NCBI GenBank assembly: GCA_032622095.1
Contig: CP136061.1
Span: 191,896,369-191,960,368 of the forward strand
Source: Siphonodentalium dalli
Taxonomy: Eukaryota > Mollusca > Scaphopoda > Gadilida > Siphonodentaliidae
Direction of reading: 5' to 3'
DNA length: 64,000 nt
Made by a program: the position numbers and the translations under genes. Below the pieces are notes generated by a model. It did no database searches and was not told the DNA's origin. It saw only the letters and a list, made by a program, of their open reading frames with translations. Position 1 is the first letter of the stretch; the number at the start of each line of letters is the position of its first letter. Of this stretch, positions 35,801-48,544 are shown one piece after another.

Positions 35801-35898
35801 AATTAGAGGATACCTTAAGGAAGAAAATTAGTGGTGTGAAGTTAAGTCCTGTGGGGGGGGGGGGGTGCAGAGGTCGACAAATATCTCCTGGACTATCT

Positions 35899-37225
35899 GG
35901 GATTCCATCTCATATTTAAATTGTACGTTAAATTACCCCCCCCCCCCCCACATTCTCCCCAGTTGTGATTTGTTTATCAAACATGGACAGATAAGATCAT
36001 ATCTCACATGTGAATTAAATAAGGAATGCTTATATTGTCAGGTACATGCAAGAGTGAGTGTTTCATAACAGGGGTGTATGTTTTTCAAAAATATATGTAG
36101 TTTATACAATACAAAATTGTTATCTATATAATGTTATACAGACATTATATGATGAGGATGCTGGTCCTTATGACCCCTAAATCGAAACAGATTACCATAG
36201 TTCATATAAAAGAAAGTAAGTAGCCCTCAATAAAATGGCTTCACACATTACAATGTTTTACAAATAGCTTGGACACTAAAATCCATAACCTTCCATGTTA
36301 ATCTTCTAAGCGCTCTGTGGCCCCTAAAATTCAATCAACCATAAAAAATATGAACAAAAGGGAAAATAAGGTTCCTAGAAATATTAACAACATCAACCAT
36401 CTTGATTTTCAAAACAAGGCATCACCTGCAATAGTCATGTAGATTTATCTGCCTGTTACCCATTGCATAGGTAAATCATATTGGCTATCAGCCATTATTT
36501 TAATTTCAAATTGAATGCATGTGTCTGAAGGGCTAATATATTTTTCAAAAATCAATTAATCAGTCAATGTCAAAATTGATAGAAGTGAATAGTGTGCAAA
36601 GATAACCATAGATAAGAAATATGAGGAAGAGTCCATGTACATTATAGCATGTGTCTACGGGAAGCTAGGAAAGAGTTAATTATTTTCTAAGCAGATCAAT
36701 GGAATATAAAAGACACTTATATAGGTGAGGGGTCCCTTATCACATCATGTAATGAAATTTCATGAATAGGAGAAACAAGAGACTCATGCTGCCATTAATC
36801 AAATAATCGAATTTGACAGATAAGATAAACAATTAGCCAGCCACAATTGTTGTTTATCTTTGACTTCATCTAACCAAACTGGGCAGCTCTGTACCATATG
36901 TCATCACTCAATTAATAACAAGATTTCACTTAGAATGACACCATCTATAAAATGTACTCTCATATACTATGGATATTGGATGTTCACATGGTAATTTATT
37001 GATATCATTATATTACATGTAACTATTGCAATAAAATCTTCAAATTTTCAAAACAGGACATCACACCTAAAATTAATGGTATAAAACTAAAACAAATGAA
37101 GTGTCAATGACAATTTAGATTTAATTATTTAACTTGTTTGTATTATTATAAAGTTAAAAAAAATTGAATAATGTTTTTGTTGTTAAATTAAATATAAAAA
37201 AATCTTTATTTTTTCGAATTATTTT
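35899..37225. other. No recognisable gene; C homopolymer
   Basis: A C run of about 14 lies near 35935-35948. The rest is AT-rich with short open frames only. Confidence 0.45.
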
Positions 37226-37900
37226 TTCTCGAAAAAAGGGTCATAACTCCTTTAAAAATAAATCGGATCAAACCCATATTAGAAATTTTTGGGCTGAGAA
37301 ACTCACATACCAAATTTAGTTCCGATCAGATATAAAATGTTTCAGTTATCGCATTATGCGTAAAGTGTCTACGGACAGACGGACGAACGACGAGTGGTCA
37401 ATCCGGACGTTGACACTATGTTTACCATACTATGGTATGGGTACACATAACAATTGAAACTTTCCAACTGAATTTTATATTAGAGACATCATGTTGAAAA
37501 TTATATGCCCAATATTGTAGGGTGCGCAGATATTTCGAAAGCTGGAAGACAACAACATTGTCACAAATAACTAATCAGCATCGGAGAAGCCTGAGGCCCC
37601 TGAGTGCGCTTCGCGCACATATTGACCTTAGACAGAGGCGTCCTCGTTTCGCGCATTTTGATCATTTAAACAGTTTGATTAAAAAAACAATTTAATTTTT
37701 TTTTTTAGATTGAGCTCCTTGTTCAAATTAATAAAATTGTTTTTATTTTTTATAATTAATTTTTTTTAAACGCCGTTATAACCTCCACAGGGGTACACCG
37801 ATTCACCACACCAAATTTGATTGCAATCGGTCTTGGGGTCACAGAGAAAAAAATCCGAACAGACAGACGGACAGACAGATCCTACTCTTTTAACATACAA
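37226..37900 (+). repeat. Dispersed 'gggtcataactcc' repeat and relatives
   Basis: AAAGGGTCATAACTCC, CGGATCAAACCCATATT, ACCAAATTT and GTGTCTACGGACAGACGG occur in order, then GAGTGGTCAATCCGGAC. Copies of the same order occur at 41727-41890, 42160-42260, 42290-42490 and 51636-51800. 37770-37890 matches the degenerate repeat at 16142-16310. Confidence 0.6.
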
Positions 37901-38202
37901 GTCGAGGCCAACAGTTAATACTTGTATAGCAGTATATAATCTCTATTAGGTTTACCCGTGCAGTGAGAATATTAAATTTCCAAACGCATAGCATATGAAC
38001 CCCGGAGTTCACTTAGACATGAACCTCCAACCTCATATCATATGAGCCACGGGGCCGGAGTTCGCAATTATATAGGAACTAGCAGGTTAGCCCGCCACTG
38101 GCGTGCTTGGTCAGAAACATGACATTTTAAAAATTATTAATGATTGATTCGTCAATTGAACTGAATGGTCAGAATACAGAACTGAAAACGTGAGGAGACA
38201 CG

Positions 38203-39323
38203 ATGAGCCCGACGTTGTCCGGGCTATTCAAAAATCAATTTTCAAGTCGATAGCTCCACCCGTTTCCGAGATCTGGTCTGCGCATGCGCGAAGCTGGCGT
38301 CGCACGGCCTCGGCGACCCGATAAAATTCGTATCCGGGGCAAGATACATTCACATACCAAAGTTTAAGTCGATAGCTCCACCCGTTTCCGAGATCTCGTC
38401 TGCGCATGCGCTGCACGGGCGTCGCACGGGCTTGCCAATACAACAACCACGACCACCTGGTCAAACTACACACACGTACGAAGTTTCGTCCCGATCGGTC
38501 GAGGTGTTGGTATCTGATGCAAATGACGAACGGGAGTTCTGAGACTAACTACCCCCACCCCTCAAGCCCTGTCCTAAGTGTCATACTTACTATAACAATG
38601 ATGCTGAACACTTTGAGGCAATTATATTGCAGAAATGTTGTAAGACAAAAGTATTTCTCACATTGCCGTAAAGAGAAAATTAGTAGCTTGAACTAATTAT
38701 TTTCTCGCCAACAATGTAGTTGTTGTTGTTGTTGGCATTAGCGGCTTGGGAGTGACCCCCACCTTTATGAGATGATCAAAAGACAAGATAGCAAATTTCA
38801 AGTCGATAGCTCCACCCGTTTCCGAGACAACGCATTCTTTGTTTTTCAATGCCCCCGTCTTAAACTTCAGAGCGGACAGTCAATTAATCCCGTCGTGAAA
38901 TCCCTCTGCATATTATTTCGAGCTCTTAGATCATTTCTGCCTTTTTAGTCGAGATAATTGCATTTCGTTCTCATCCGTATTTCGGACGCATGTGGTCAGT
39001 CGTTTAGCCACGATCATTGGAATCCACTTCCGTATTTCTGACGCATGTGGTGTGTCGTTTAGAAACGACCATATCAATAAAGAGCGTTAGTTACTAAAAC
39101 CTCCGTATAAGGTATAGATAAAGAGTGTTGTTGTCTTAACCCCCGCCGTGCCTTTGCGGTGATTTGGGAGTGGATAAAGGGTGCTCAGGGCTTCTCGAAA
39201 ACCCGACTACGACGATACCCGTGGGTTTTTACATTTAGATGGGAAGTTTGAACTCAATCGGTACACGCGTTTTGGATTCTATGAAGTACACACACACGGA
39301 AGTCTCAAAATATATAGTATAGA
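38203..39323 (-). mobile_element. Minus-strand Helitron, partly rearranged
   Basis: On the minus strand it starts TCTATACTATATATTTTGAG at 39323 after an A, and ends with the AGCCCGGACAACGTCGGGCT hairpin near 38205-38230, but the CTAG is replaced. 38230-38500 contains the internal 122-bp unit. 38520-38790 looks unrelated and may be a later insertion. Confidence 0.55.
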
Positions 39324-39427
39324 TGACATGCAACTTCTAGAATATACATAATTCTGTTTTAATTTTTACATGGATGCTAATTTCAACACAACCCGATCTA
39401 GCTAGACATCTCAGTTAAACCAACACC

Positions 39428-39430
39428 ACC

Positions 39431-39462
<32 letters not shown>
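39428..39462 (+). repeat. (CAA)n microsatellite
   Basis: About eleven CAA/AAC repeats directly upstream of the next Helitron array. Confidence 0.9.
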
Positions 39463-39504
39463 AAACTGCCAATGACACTGTAGCTCAATCTGGACGGGGG
39501 GTAA

Positions 39505-40879
39505 TCTCATATATATTTTGAAGACCTCTGTCTGTCTGTTTGTTTGTCATTAATACAAATCTACGATTCTCGACCGATCGAGACGAAACTTGGTACGTGT
39601 GTGTAGTTTGACCAGCCGGTGGTCGTTGTCGTATTGGCGAGCCCGTGCGACGCCCGTGCAGCGCATGCGCAGACGAGATCTCGGAAACGGGTGGAGCTAT
39701 CGACTTGAAATTTGGTATGTGAATGTATCTTGCCCCGGATACGAATTTTATCGGGTCGCCGAGCCCGTGCGACGCCAGCTTCGCGCATGCGCAGACGAGA
39801 TCTCGGAAACGGGTGGAGCTATCGACTTGAAATTTAGTATGTGAATGTAACTTGCCCCGGATACAAATTTTATCGGGTCGCCGAGCCCGTGCGACGCCAG
39901 CTTCGCGCATTCGCAGACCAGATCTCGGAAACGGGTAGAGCTATCGACTTGAAATTTGGTTTTTGAATAGCCCGGACAACGTCGGGCTCATCGGCTAGTC
40001 TCATATATATTTTGAAGACCTCTGTCTGTTTGTCTGTCTGTTTGTCTGTTTGTTTGTCATTTATACAAATCTACGATTCTCGACCGATCGGGACGAAACT
40101 TGGTACGTGTGTGTAGTTTGACCAGGCGGTGGACGTTGTCGTATTGGCGAGCCCGTGCGGCGCCCGCTTCGCGCATGCGCAGACGAGATCTCGGAAACGG
40201 GTGGAGCTATCGACTTGAAATTTGGTATGTGAATGTATCTTGCCCCGGTAACGAATTTTATCGGGTCGCCGAGCCCGTGCGACGCCAGCTTCGCGCATGC
40301 GCAGACGAGATCTCGGAAACGGGTGGAGCTATCGACTTGAAATTTGGTATGTGAATGTATCTTGCCCCGGATACGAATTTTATCGGGTCGCCGAGCCCGT
40401 GCGACGCCAGCTTCGCGCATGCGCAGACCAGATCTCGGAAACGGGTAGAGCTATCGACTTGATAGTTGGTTTTTGAATAGCCCGGACAACGTCGGGCTGG
40501 GTAGAGCTATCGACTTGAAATTTGGTTTTTGAATAGCCCGGACAACGTCGGGCTCATCGGCTAGTCTCATATATATATTTTGATGACCTCTGTCTGTCTG
40601 TTTGTCTGTCATTTATACAAATCTACGGTTCTCGACCGATCGGGACGAAACTTGGTACGTGTGTGTAGTTTGACCAGGCGGTCGACGTTGTCGTATTGGC
40701 GAGCCCGTGCGGCGCCCGCTTCGCGCATGCGCAGACGAGATCTCGAAAACGGGTGGAGCTATCGACTTGAAATTTGCTATGTGAATGTACCTTGCCCCGG
40801 ATACGAATTTTATCGGGTCGCCGAGCCCGTGCGACGCCAGCTTCGCGCATGCGCAGACCAGATCTCGGAAACGGGTAGT
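39505..40879 (+). mobile_element. Helitron array, three copies
   Basis: Copies 39505-39998 and 39999-40564 are complete: start TCTCATATATATTTTGAAGA, end in the AGCCCGGAC-AAC-GTCGGGCT hairpin, CATCGG and CTAG. A third copy from 40565 stops at 40879 without its 3' hairpin. Copies differ in their number of internal 122-bp units; copy 2 also has a doubled 3' hairpin (near 40480-40500 and 40540-40560). The base before the array is A. Repeated 84-codon frames are translations of the 122-bp unit. Confidence 0.8.
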
Positions 40880-40949
40880 GAGGTAAGTGGTCATAACTTG
40901 TGTAAAACCCGAAGGGTTTTACATACAAGTTATGACCACTTACCTCACG
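40879..40949. repeat. 71-bp near-perfect palindrome
   Basis: GTGAGGTAAGTGGTCATAAC and its complement form arms of about 33 bases around AACCCGAAGGGTT. It lies exactly where the third Helitron copy stops. Confidence 0.85.
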
Positions 40950-41726
40950 GTTACATCTCCATAAAAACAGTCCACATGACAGTTAATCCTTATATTTATA
41001 TACATTTAGCAAAAAAGCCACTTTTGTAAATGTATTTAAATCGAAAAGTGTATAGTGACAAAACCAGCCGAAAATATCCCATAGCACCCTTGGCAAAAGT
41101 TAACAGGAACAATTGAAACCCGATGATTTATTAAGTCAATCCTGCGCGAATCCAAATGCGCCCAAAACATTACGCGTTCGTCTTTCCAAACCCAAATGAC
41201 GTATCGATGTTGTTATGAGCTTGCAGTTATAAGCCGTTGCGCATTCACCGACAAATAAATGCAACTAGCCACGTGGGCGCCGACCAATCAGAATGCTGGA
41301 TTTAGTGATGACAACACTTAGTATGTAAATATATAGTGATCCTGTGAAAAATATTTACTTATCACATTGTGTCAACAGGATTGGTGGAGGATGTTAATAT
41401 TTTAAAGCAAATAAACCAAATGACCATTATTGCTGGTTAGGGGTGTGTTATCATAAACTATGCCAAGAACTATAAACATAATCAATGGAAATATTTGAGT
41501 TATCAAATCGGATAGTATGGTGTTAATCATACCCAAACAGAAAACAAAACTGGACCAGAGAGTCATCAATCACAGTTTGACATATGATAAACAAACCCTG
41601 CCAGCCACCACTTGTAGTATCTAATGTCCATAGCAATAACTAAATCATTTCAATAACACACCTGGTCTGTGTTATATGTTCTCTTCAAATTCACAGCAGC
41701 AAAGAAGTATTCATTTCTTGAATTAT
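40950..41726. other. No recognisable gene
   Basis: Unique-looking intronic sequence with short open frames only. Confidence 0.45.
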
Positions 41727-42495
41727 AAAGGACAATAACTCTGTTAAAATATATCGGATCAAACCCATATTCGAACTCGATCTGTATTTAGGGGTGATAA
41801 ATTCATATACCAAATTTGGTGTTGATCAGATGAAAAATGTTTTGAGTCATAGCAGCTTGGGTGAATTCTAAGTAAACATAAGAGTGAAAAGGGTTAATTA
41901 AACAATACCGAAAACCATACAGATGAAGAAAATGCTAAGAAAAACCTAGGTAAGAAATATGAGGCAGATCAGAAGAAATATGTTCAACTGATTGCATTGG
42001 ATAGCATGTGTGTGAATGGTTAATGATTTTCTAAACCGATCAACCAATCAATACCAAAAAATATGTAGGTGAGGGGTGTGTCATCATAAACCTACATATC
42101 AAATATGAACACAATCGGACACAAAAACTTTTTTTTATTTTATTTTCGAAAAAAGGGTCATAACTCCTTTAAAATAAATCGGATCAAACCCATATTCGAA
42201 CTCGATCTGTATTTTGGGCTGTGAAATTTGGTTCCAATCAGATAAAAAATGTTTGAGTTATGGCAGAATGCGTGAATTCTAAGTCGAAAAAGGGCCATAA
42301 CTCTGTAACAAAAACTCGGATAAAACCCAAATTCGAACTCGAAACCCATATACAAAATTAATTTCTGATTGGATAGAAAATGTTTGAGTTATCGCATTAC
42401 ACGTTATGTGTCTACGGACGGACTGACGGACAGACGGACGCACGTCGAGTGGTCAATCCGGACATCGACACTATGTTTACTATACATGGTATGGG
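41727..42495 (+). repeat. Repeated blocks of the 'gggtcataactc' family
   Basis: Three partial copies (41727-41890, 42160-42260, 42290-42490) of the repeat seen at 37226. The last ends with the GGACGGACTGACGGACAGACGG stretch and GAGTGGTCAATCCGGAC. Confidence 0.6.
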
Positions 42496-42499
42496 TAAA

Positions 42500-43520
42500 C
42501 ATGAAAACTGTTGGCTAGGGTCTGCCAAACTATTTAGTGATGCAAAGAGTAAAATCCAAGATGGCTGCCCGCATGCAGGCATGATTTGATCGAATATCAT
42601 TCAAATTTGATAACTCCTATCTGGAAGTGATTTTGAACATGTTAACTTTTTCAAAAATATTTCTCTAATAAATGTCGGCTGGAGGGTATTCGGATGGATT
42701 CAAATGTGAAATAAAAGATGGCTGCTAGGGGCCGTGTTTTTAAACTAAATTTGAAACTAGAGGTCATCCCGAAGATCAATATTAAGCTTGGTGACGATCG
42801 GATGAGAGGTGTGATTAGGATGTGCTAAAGGATTTAGTCACACAAAGGGAAAATCCAATATGGCCGCTGGCAGCCACGTTTTTAAACATAATTCGGAAAA
42901 CAAATGCTAAACTCCCATCCAGAGGTCACCCCGAGGATCCATATGACGTTTGGTGACGATCGGATGAGGGGTGTGGCATGTATAGGGTGTGCCAAAGGAA
43001 TTAGTGATACTAAGAGTAAAATCCAAGATGGCTGACATCTAGCTCCCATCTAGATTTTCAAAATATTTGACCAATAAGTGTGGCCCGCATGGTGTGCCAA
43101 TGGATTCAAAATGTGAAATTCAATATGGCCGCTGGCGGCAATGTTTTTTTAAACAGAATTCGGAAGAAATAATAAGCTCCCATCTGGAGGTTACCACGAA
43201 GATCGAAATTACGTTTGGTGACGATTTTATGAGAGATGTGACCCATTTGTTGTTTGGTGACGATCGGATAAGGGATGTGGCACGTAAGGTCTGGCATGTA
43301 ATGTGTGCCAAAGGATTTAGTGATGCAAATAGTAAAATCCAAGATGGCTGCCATGATTTCATTGGAAATCGTTCAAATTAAAATCCTGTGAATTCTCAAA
43401 ACATTGTGCCAATAAATATGGGCTGCAGGGTGTGCCAATTGATTCAAAAGTGAAATTCAAGATTGCCGCTTACGGCAATGTTTTTCAACAAAATACGGGG
43501 GGGGGGTAAGCTCCCATCTA
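42500..43520 (+). repeat. Degenerate tandem repeat with AAATCCAAGATGGC
   Basis: About four to five units marked by GTGTGCCAAAGGATTTAGTG then AAAATCCAAGATGGCTGCC (near 42525, 42825, 42990 and 43305), alternating with TTGGTGACGATCGGATGAG blocks. Each unit carries an ATGGC[CT]GC motif. Confidence 0.65.
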
Positions 43521-45755
43521 GAGGTTCTATAGCTTGCCAATGTTTGGTTGCGTGGAGTATCTTCAATTATATACACACAGTGAGGTCTACAGGCAAACCA
43601 AACACGCACTATACCAAAACACTAATATAGTATAACAGTATAGTATATACATAATCTTACCCTTTTCGTGAAAGTAATTAACCTCCAACATTATACCATA
43701 CTATCGCCGAAGCTCACACATGCATAAACCTCCAACTTCCCCGCGCTCTCGGCGACACCTAATGCAAGAATACTGTTTTAAATTTATATGGATGGGATTC
43801 CTCGACACAACCCGATATCGTTAGACCTTTCTGATTTGACAATCGAGTGAGTGTCGCCGAAGTCGATAAAATGGGTTCTATAGAAGCAGAAGCAAGTTGT
43901 TGATTGGCTGTGGATGTGATGTGACGGCCGTCCCGAATTCACGGCACGAACTCGAGACGGTAAGAGCGAGGACTAAGGCTCGGGATTGATTAATGAAGAT
44001 TAAAGCCCGAAGGAACACACAACCCGTCAATAATCGATCCGGACGGAGGTGAGCTTTCTTCCTGGGCACAGGCTTCCAATTTGCAGGAACGCGATGGGGA
44101 TTTAATATGACTAACCCGTTCTCAGATCCATTGAAAGCCATCCGCTAAACATGAGTTACGGCCCGACAAAACCATTGATTTTCCATCAGTGACAGTTGGG
44201 TAAAAGAGATTGCGAGAGAATGGGGGATATGTTTTCGATCGGATAGCCATGTGCCGAAAGCATTCAATCAAAAATAAATTAATAGAAATGATATAACATC
44301 GTGGTACAATAGGATGACGGCTTGTCTTTCAACTTAATACAAGGACGGCTGAGATTGGCGTTTATATTCCAGGATGAATTTAGTTATATTTACAACTTGT
44401 TCTCTTCTTGCAATACATCTGGTGTTTGTATAGCTGTGCCCCATGGAGACACGAACTTGGAATTCCCTTCACAGTTTCTATGTCGGCGACGTTATCCCGC
44501 TTAAACCCGTGCGGGTTTTGCCAAGCTTTTAAAATGATACAGCTTAAATCTGTTAGTTCAGAGTTCAGTTTATTTTGGCAATTTGCTCAAAATTAGCTTG
44601 GGACAGCGACGTTCCAAGCGCAGATATTAGGAAAAGATTGACGCTTTCCGAGAATGGTTTTCATATCAAGCTGGATAGTGATCAATAAAACACCTTTCAT
44701 TTAAAAAAAACCTCAGGAATTAGACCTCCCAAATTTTAACATGCGTGCACTTGGAGAAGAGCCATTTACTGTCGGTCGTCATCGAGTGTTTTTGTCCAGA
44801 AACAATATGGCCGTCTACGGGCGCGCGTACGCGTTATGGTCACGAAAGGGTTAAAGAACACATGGACGAGTTTAATGTGACGGGCCGGTTTGAACGAAAG
44901 CCAAGAATCGCGTCAGAGATGCGGGGTCGAGTTGCGGTATAGTAATACTATGTCAAACATGGGCTTGCATTGAAATTCATTAATTGGATGAAACTGACTA
45001 TCATCCACAACGCTGTTGAGGAAGTCTGACATACCAAATTCGCGAACCGGGCTCGCCAAATTTATTGTTCTACCGCGATACAAATTCACACAAAAATGAA
45101 CTATAGTTAAAGACTGTACTCTGCCTATAAAATACGTGGACATGGCCGGTTTTCGAACTCGATCATGCAAGACATTGTTGAGCAAGTACCATATATATCA
45201 ACACAATAATTTTATAATTGTCCAAGTTATCGCAATCTAACTATTTTTCAAGTCCTATATCGGCGGACCTGGACATTATTGAGCAAGTCTAATATATACA
45301 AAATGTTATCGCGCTAGATCGCCAATCGCCATGTAGACAACACTGATGCCAGTCGGACCGCCGCCCGTTCGCGAACCGACCTAGCCAAACTATTAAAGTA
45401 GGTTGAGATTTTGAAAATTCAACCAAATTGGTCAGATATAGAACCATACAACGTATATATGTGATGTCGTATATGTTCGAATCTTGACGGGAGCCCAGAT
45501 ATTAAATGTGGTTATATGACTGATTGTGTCGACACACGCGTGCCTCCAGCATCTACACGAATAAATGTGGTGCATCATATATATGGCTGTATATCTGGAT
45601 ATATAATTCATCATTGCGACCCGGTCTTCGACTTAGTGAACAAATACCACCTGCATGAAATGTGTGATCATAACATCAAGATGTTAATTCTCCGTGACTC
45701 CGGCTTTTGTTAAATACAATTTTAAAACATACTTACAAATTACACATACTATAGA
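43521..45755. other. No recognisable gene
   Basis: 2.2 kb of intron without clear repeats. Open frames of 60-90 codons on both strands (for example 43878-44141 minus and 44913-45185 minus) have no motif or exon-like borders that I trust. Confidence 0.4.
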
Positions 45756-46060
45756 TCTATCTATACAAAAGCAAAGTGTGTGTCTGTGTGTTTATCTGTC
45801 ACGATTTTGGCGCGTTGAAAAATATATCGACCCCCATGCGAGACCGATTGCGCCCAAATTTTTTACAATGTCCTGCTGCACATCTTTGAATACGACAGGC
45901 AAAATATCAACCTGAGATATAACGCGTTTCCCAAAGGTTATAAAGGCGATATTTTTACTGATATAATTTGTTACCTTATCTATAAAGATGAATGTGGTTT
46001 TAGTGGCGTCCGTCACAAATTCCGGACAAACTCCACGCACCGTTTGCCTGCTTTCTTTAT
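45756..46060 (+). repeat. Possible Helitron-related fragment
   Basis: TCTATCTATACAAAAGC followed by a GTGTGTGTCTGTGTG stretch and then a 'tatcgaccccc' block resembles the 5' organisation of the Helitrons here. No 3' hairpin or CTAG end was found. Confidence 0.3.
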
Positions 46061-46640
46061 ATAGTTGGGCGGATATGTGTAAAATCGTTCATTTTACTGA
46101 ATAAATTGTGAAATTTGACCCAGACGTTCCTGGTTTGGTCTTTTGAAATTATTTCCGGTAGGCAACTAGATCGGACCATTTTTAGGGTTTTTTTGAGGTT
46201 TCCTTAGCAACGAACCCCATTTCAGCCAAATTTCCACAGAAACATGTATACAGGACCAGTAGATCAGAAGTATTTCCGTCTCGCCAGTGACAGAAGTATT
46301 ATACGACAAATTTTAGACAACAAAGGTACTGGTTGGTTGCTATGGCAACAGAATATACACAATCACGTGACCAATTTGTAGCTGAATTGTACGTGGGTAT
46401 TCGAAGAGATGGACTTCAACTTAATTGGTATTTAGAACTAAATCGTGGTTAGTCTTCCGCGATTGTAGTCATAATAAATATTGTTTGACCTTATACTGCT
46501 ATAATAACGGAACCATATCAAATTGGGGTTACTTAATACACCCAAATTGCTCTCGAAAAAGTGGATATTTCTAGAAATAAGTTTTCCACTCATATGTCTT
46601 TATCAACACACATGCGCTAGATTTATGCTGGTTAATATAA
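46061..46640. other. No recognisable gene
   Basis: Short open frames only. Confidence 0.4.
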
Positions 46641-48513
46641 CCATCTGACATCAAATAAGTTATGTGATATCTCAAACCTATCTAATAGCATGTAGGTTGA
46701 CATTTCTCATAAGGGATGGATGCCAATATGGTCGTAAAATTATTCAAGATGGCTTCCAAAATGGCAAATGGCAATTTTTTTTTTTTTTAAAGTTGATATG
46801 TCACATATATCCCGAACATTATTCTCTGCTGTTCTGAAAAAAGGTAGCATAGGTTGTAGCTCACTTGGTTATTAACCAAGTTCCACAATCAACTGACAAC
46901 TATATGTTCTATTCAGGTTGTCACAGTACCTTCTCTGGATGACAAATTAATTTTAAAGATGCAGTGTGGAAATTCTGCCTAAACGTCGTTTGGGATTCTG
47001 GTCATATTTCTGAATGGCAATGGGCAAAACTTCGAAACAGAACTGAGAGGAACCATATCATTGCTACTCTTGTCAATTAGCTTCACAATTGATCAACTTA
47101 ATGCATTATGTATGTCAAAATGGCAGCCGGGCGTAACTACATGGGTGGCTACTATACGATCATGAACGATGTGAATAGTTATACAAGGAGTGGCTATAAG
47201 GTCATGGGTGGGGTGTCCGTGAGATGCATATGTATACAAGGAGTGGATGTCTGAAGTGAATATGTATATGGGGAGTGGCTGTATGATAATTGAAGTGGTG
47301 TATGGGTATACAGAGAGTAGCTGCACTGTCATCGGTGTGTTGTTTATGTATATAGGAAGTGACTAGATAGCCCTGTGTGGGATTTACAGGTGTACCTTGG
47401 GTGTATTGGCATGGATGGGTGTATATCTATACAAGTGTTGGTTGTGGTGAGTGGTTGTATGCTTATGGGTAATGCATATAGGCGTGCAAGGAATGAATAT
47501 ACAGTCATGATTGTTGAAGTGCATGGATAGTCATTGGCGGGCGTGTGTGTATATAGGAAGTGCCCTTGGGGTCATGGTTGTATATGGTATGTACATGCAT
47601 ATCTGCTGTGTCTGTATTGTCATGGGTGTGTGTATAAGTATACAGCGAGTCGCTGGGTTGTCATGGTTGATGTGTATGTGAAAGTCTGGAGTGTGCAATG
47701 GCCGTGTGCGCGGGGTATTGGTATATCTATTGATGATGTGTACTGTATATGTATAAATGCCGTGACTCTATGGTAATGGTGTGGCGAGGGGTATACAATA
47801 AGTGAGTAAATAGGCATACAAGTAGTTATAAATGCGGTATGTGAGTATACAGCGAGTGTCTGGGTTGCCATTAGTGAGGTTTATAGGCAAGTCTGGAGTG
47901 TATGGATGGCCCTGTGTTCAAGGTATTGGCATATATTGAAGGGCTCTATGTCCATTGGTGAGATGTAGATGTATACCCGGAGATACTGTATGGTGTATAT
48001 GTATATATTGAGTGGCTATATGGTAATGGGTGTGGCCAATATGTATACCGGGAGTGTTGTATTGTCAATGTTGAGGTGATATGCGGGGTATGGTATATAT
48101 AGGGTTGTATGGCCATTTGTGTGGTATTTATGTATACCTGAACTGACTATATATGCATGGGGGGTTTATATGTATGTTTTGAGTGGCTATATGTCCATAT
48201 ATGTGGCAAATATGTGTACATGGAGCAACAATATGGCCAAATTGTGGAGTGAATATGCATACAAGGAGTTACTGTATTACCATGAATGTGGTGGATATGT
48301 GAGTATACAGCGAGTGGCCGAATTGGCATGAGCGAGATGTACATTGAAGCCTGGCATGTATGGATGGCCATGTGTGCAGAGTATGGGATATATAGAAGGG
48401 CTGTATGGCCATTGGTGAGGTGTATATGTATACCTGGAGTGACTATGGTTATGGTTGCAGTCAATGCAGTGTATATGTATATCTTGAGTGGATATATGGC
48501 CATGGTGTGGGAC

Positions 48514-48544
<31 letters not shown>

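Larger units (their letters stand above)
29813..35895. mobile_element. Giant palindromic transposon, copy 2 (6.1 kb)
   Basis: Same TAGTCCAGG...CCTGGACTA ends as copy 1, with a different 3-bp direct repeat, TCT (29810-29812, 35896-35898), showing independent transposition. The outer arms are 29813-30900 and 34830-35895. It lies in the same orientation as copy 1 with only a few percent divergence. It lacks the 2.3-kb insertion of copy 1 but contains a LINE fragment (31844-32866) in its left arm. Confidence 0.85.

Noticed and set aside
40580-41029. 149-codon frame and the many 84-codon frames in the Helitron arrays
   Set aside because: They repeat with the 122-bp unit on both strands; they are open by repeat composition, not by coding constraint.
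43878-44141. 87-codon minus-strand frame as a further SSPN exon
   Set aside because: It lacks acceptor and donor sites in a compatible phase, and exons 2 and 3 already join without a gap relative to human sarcospan.
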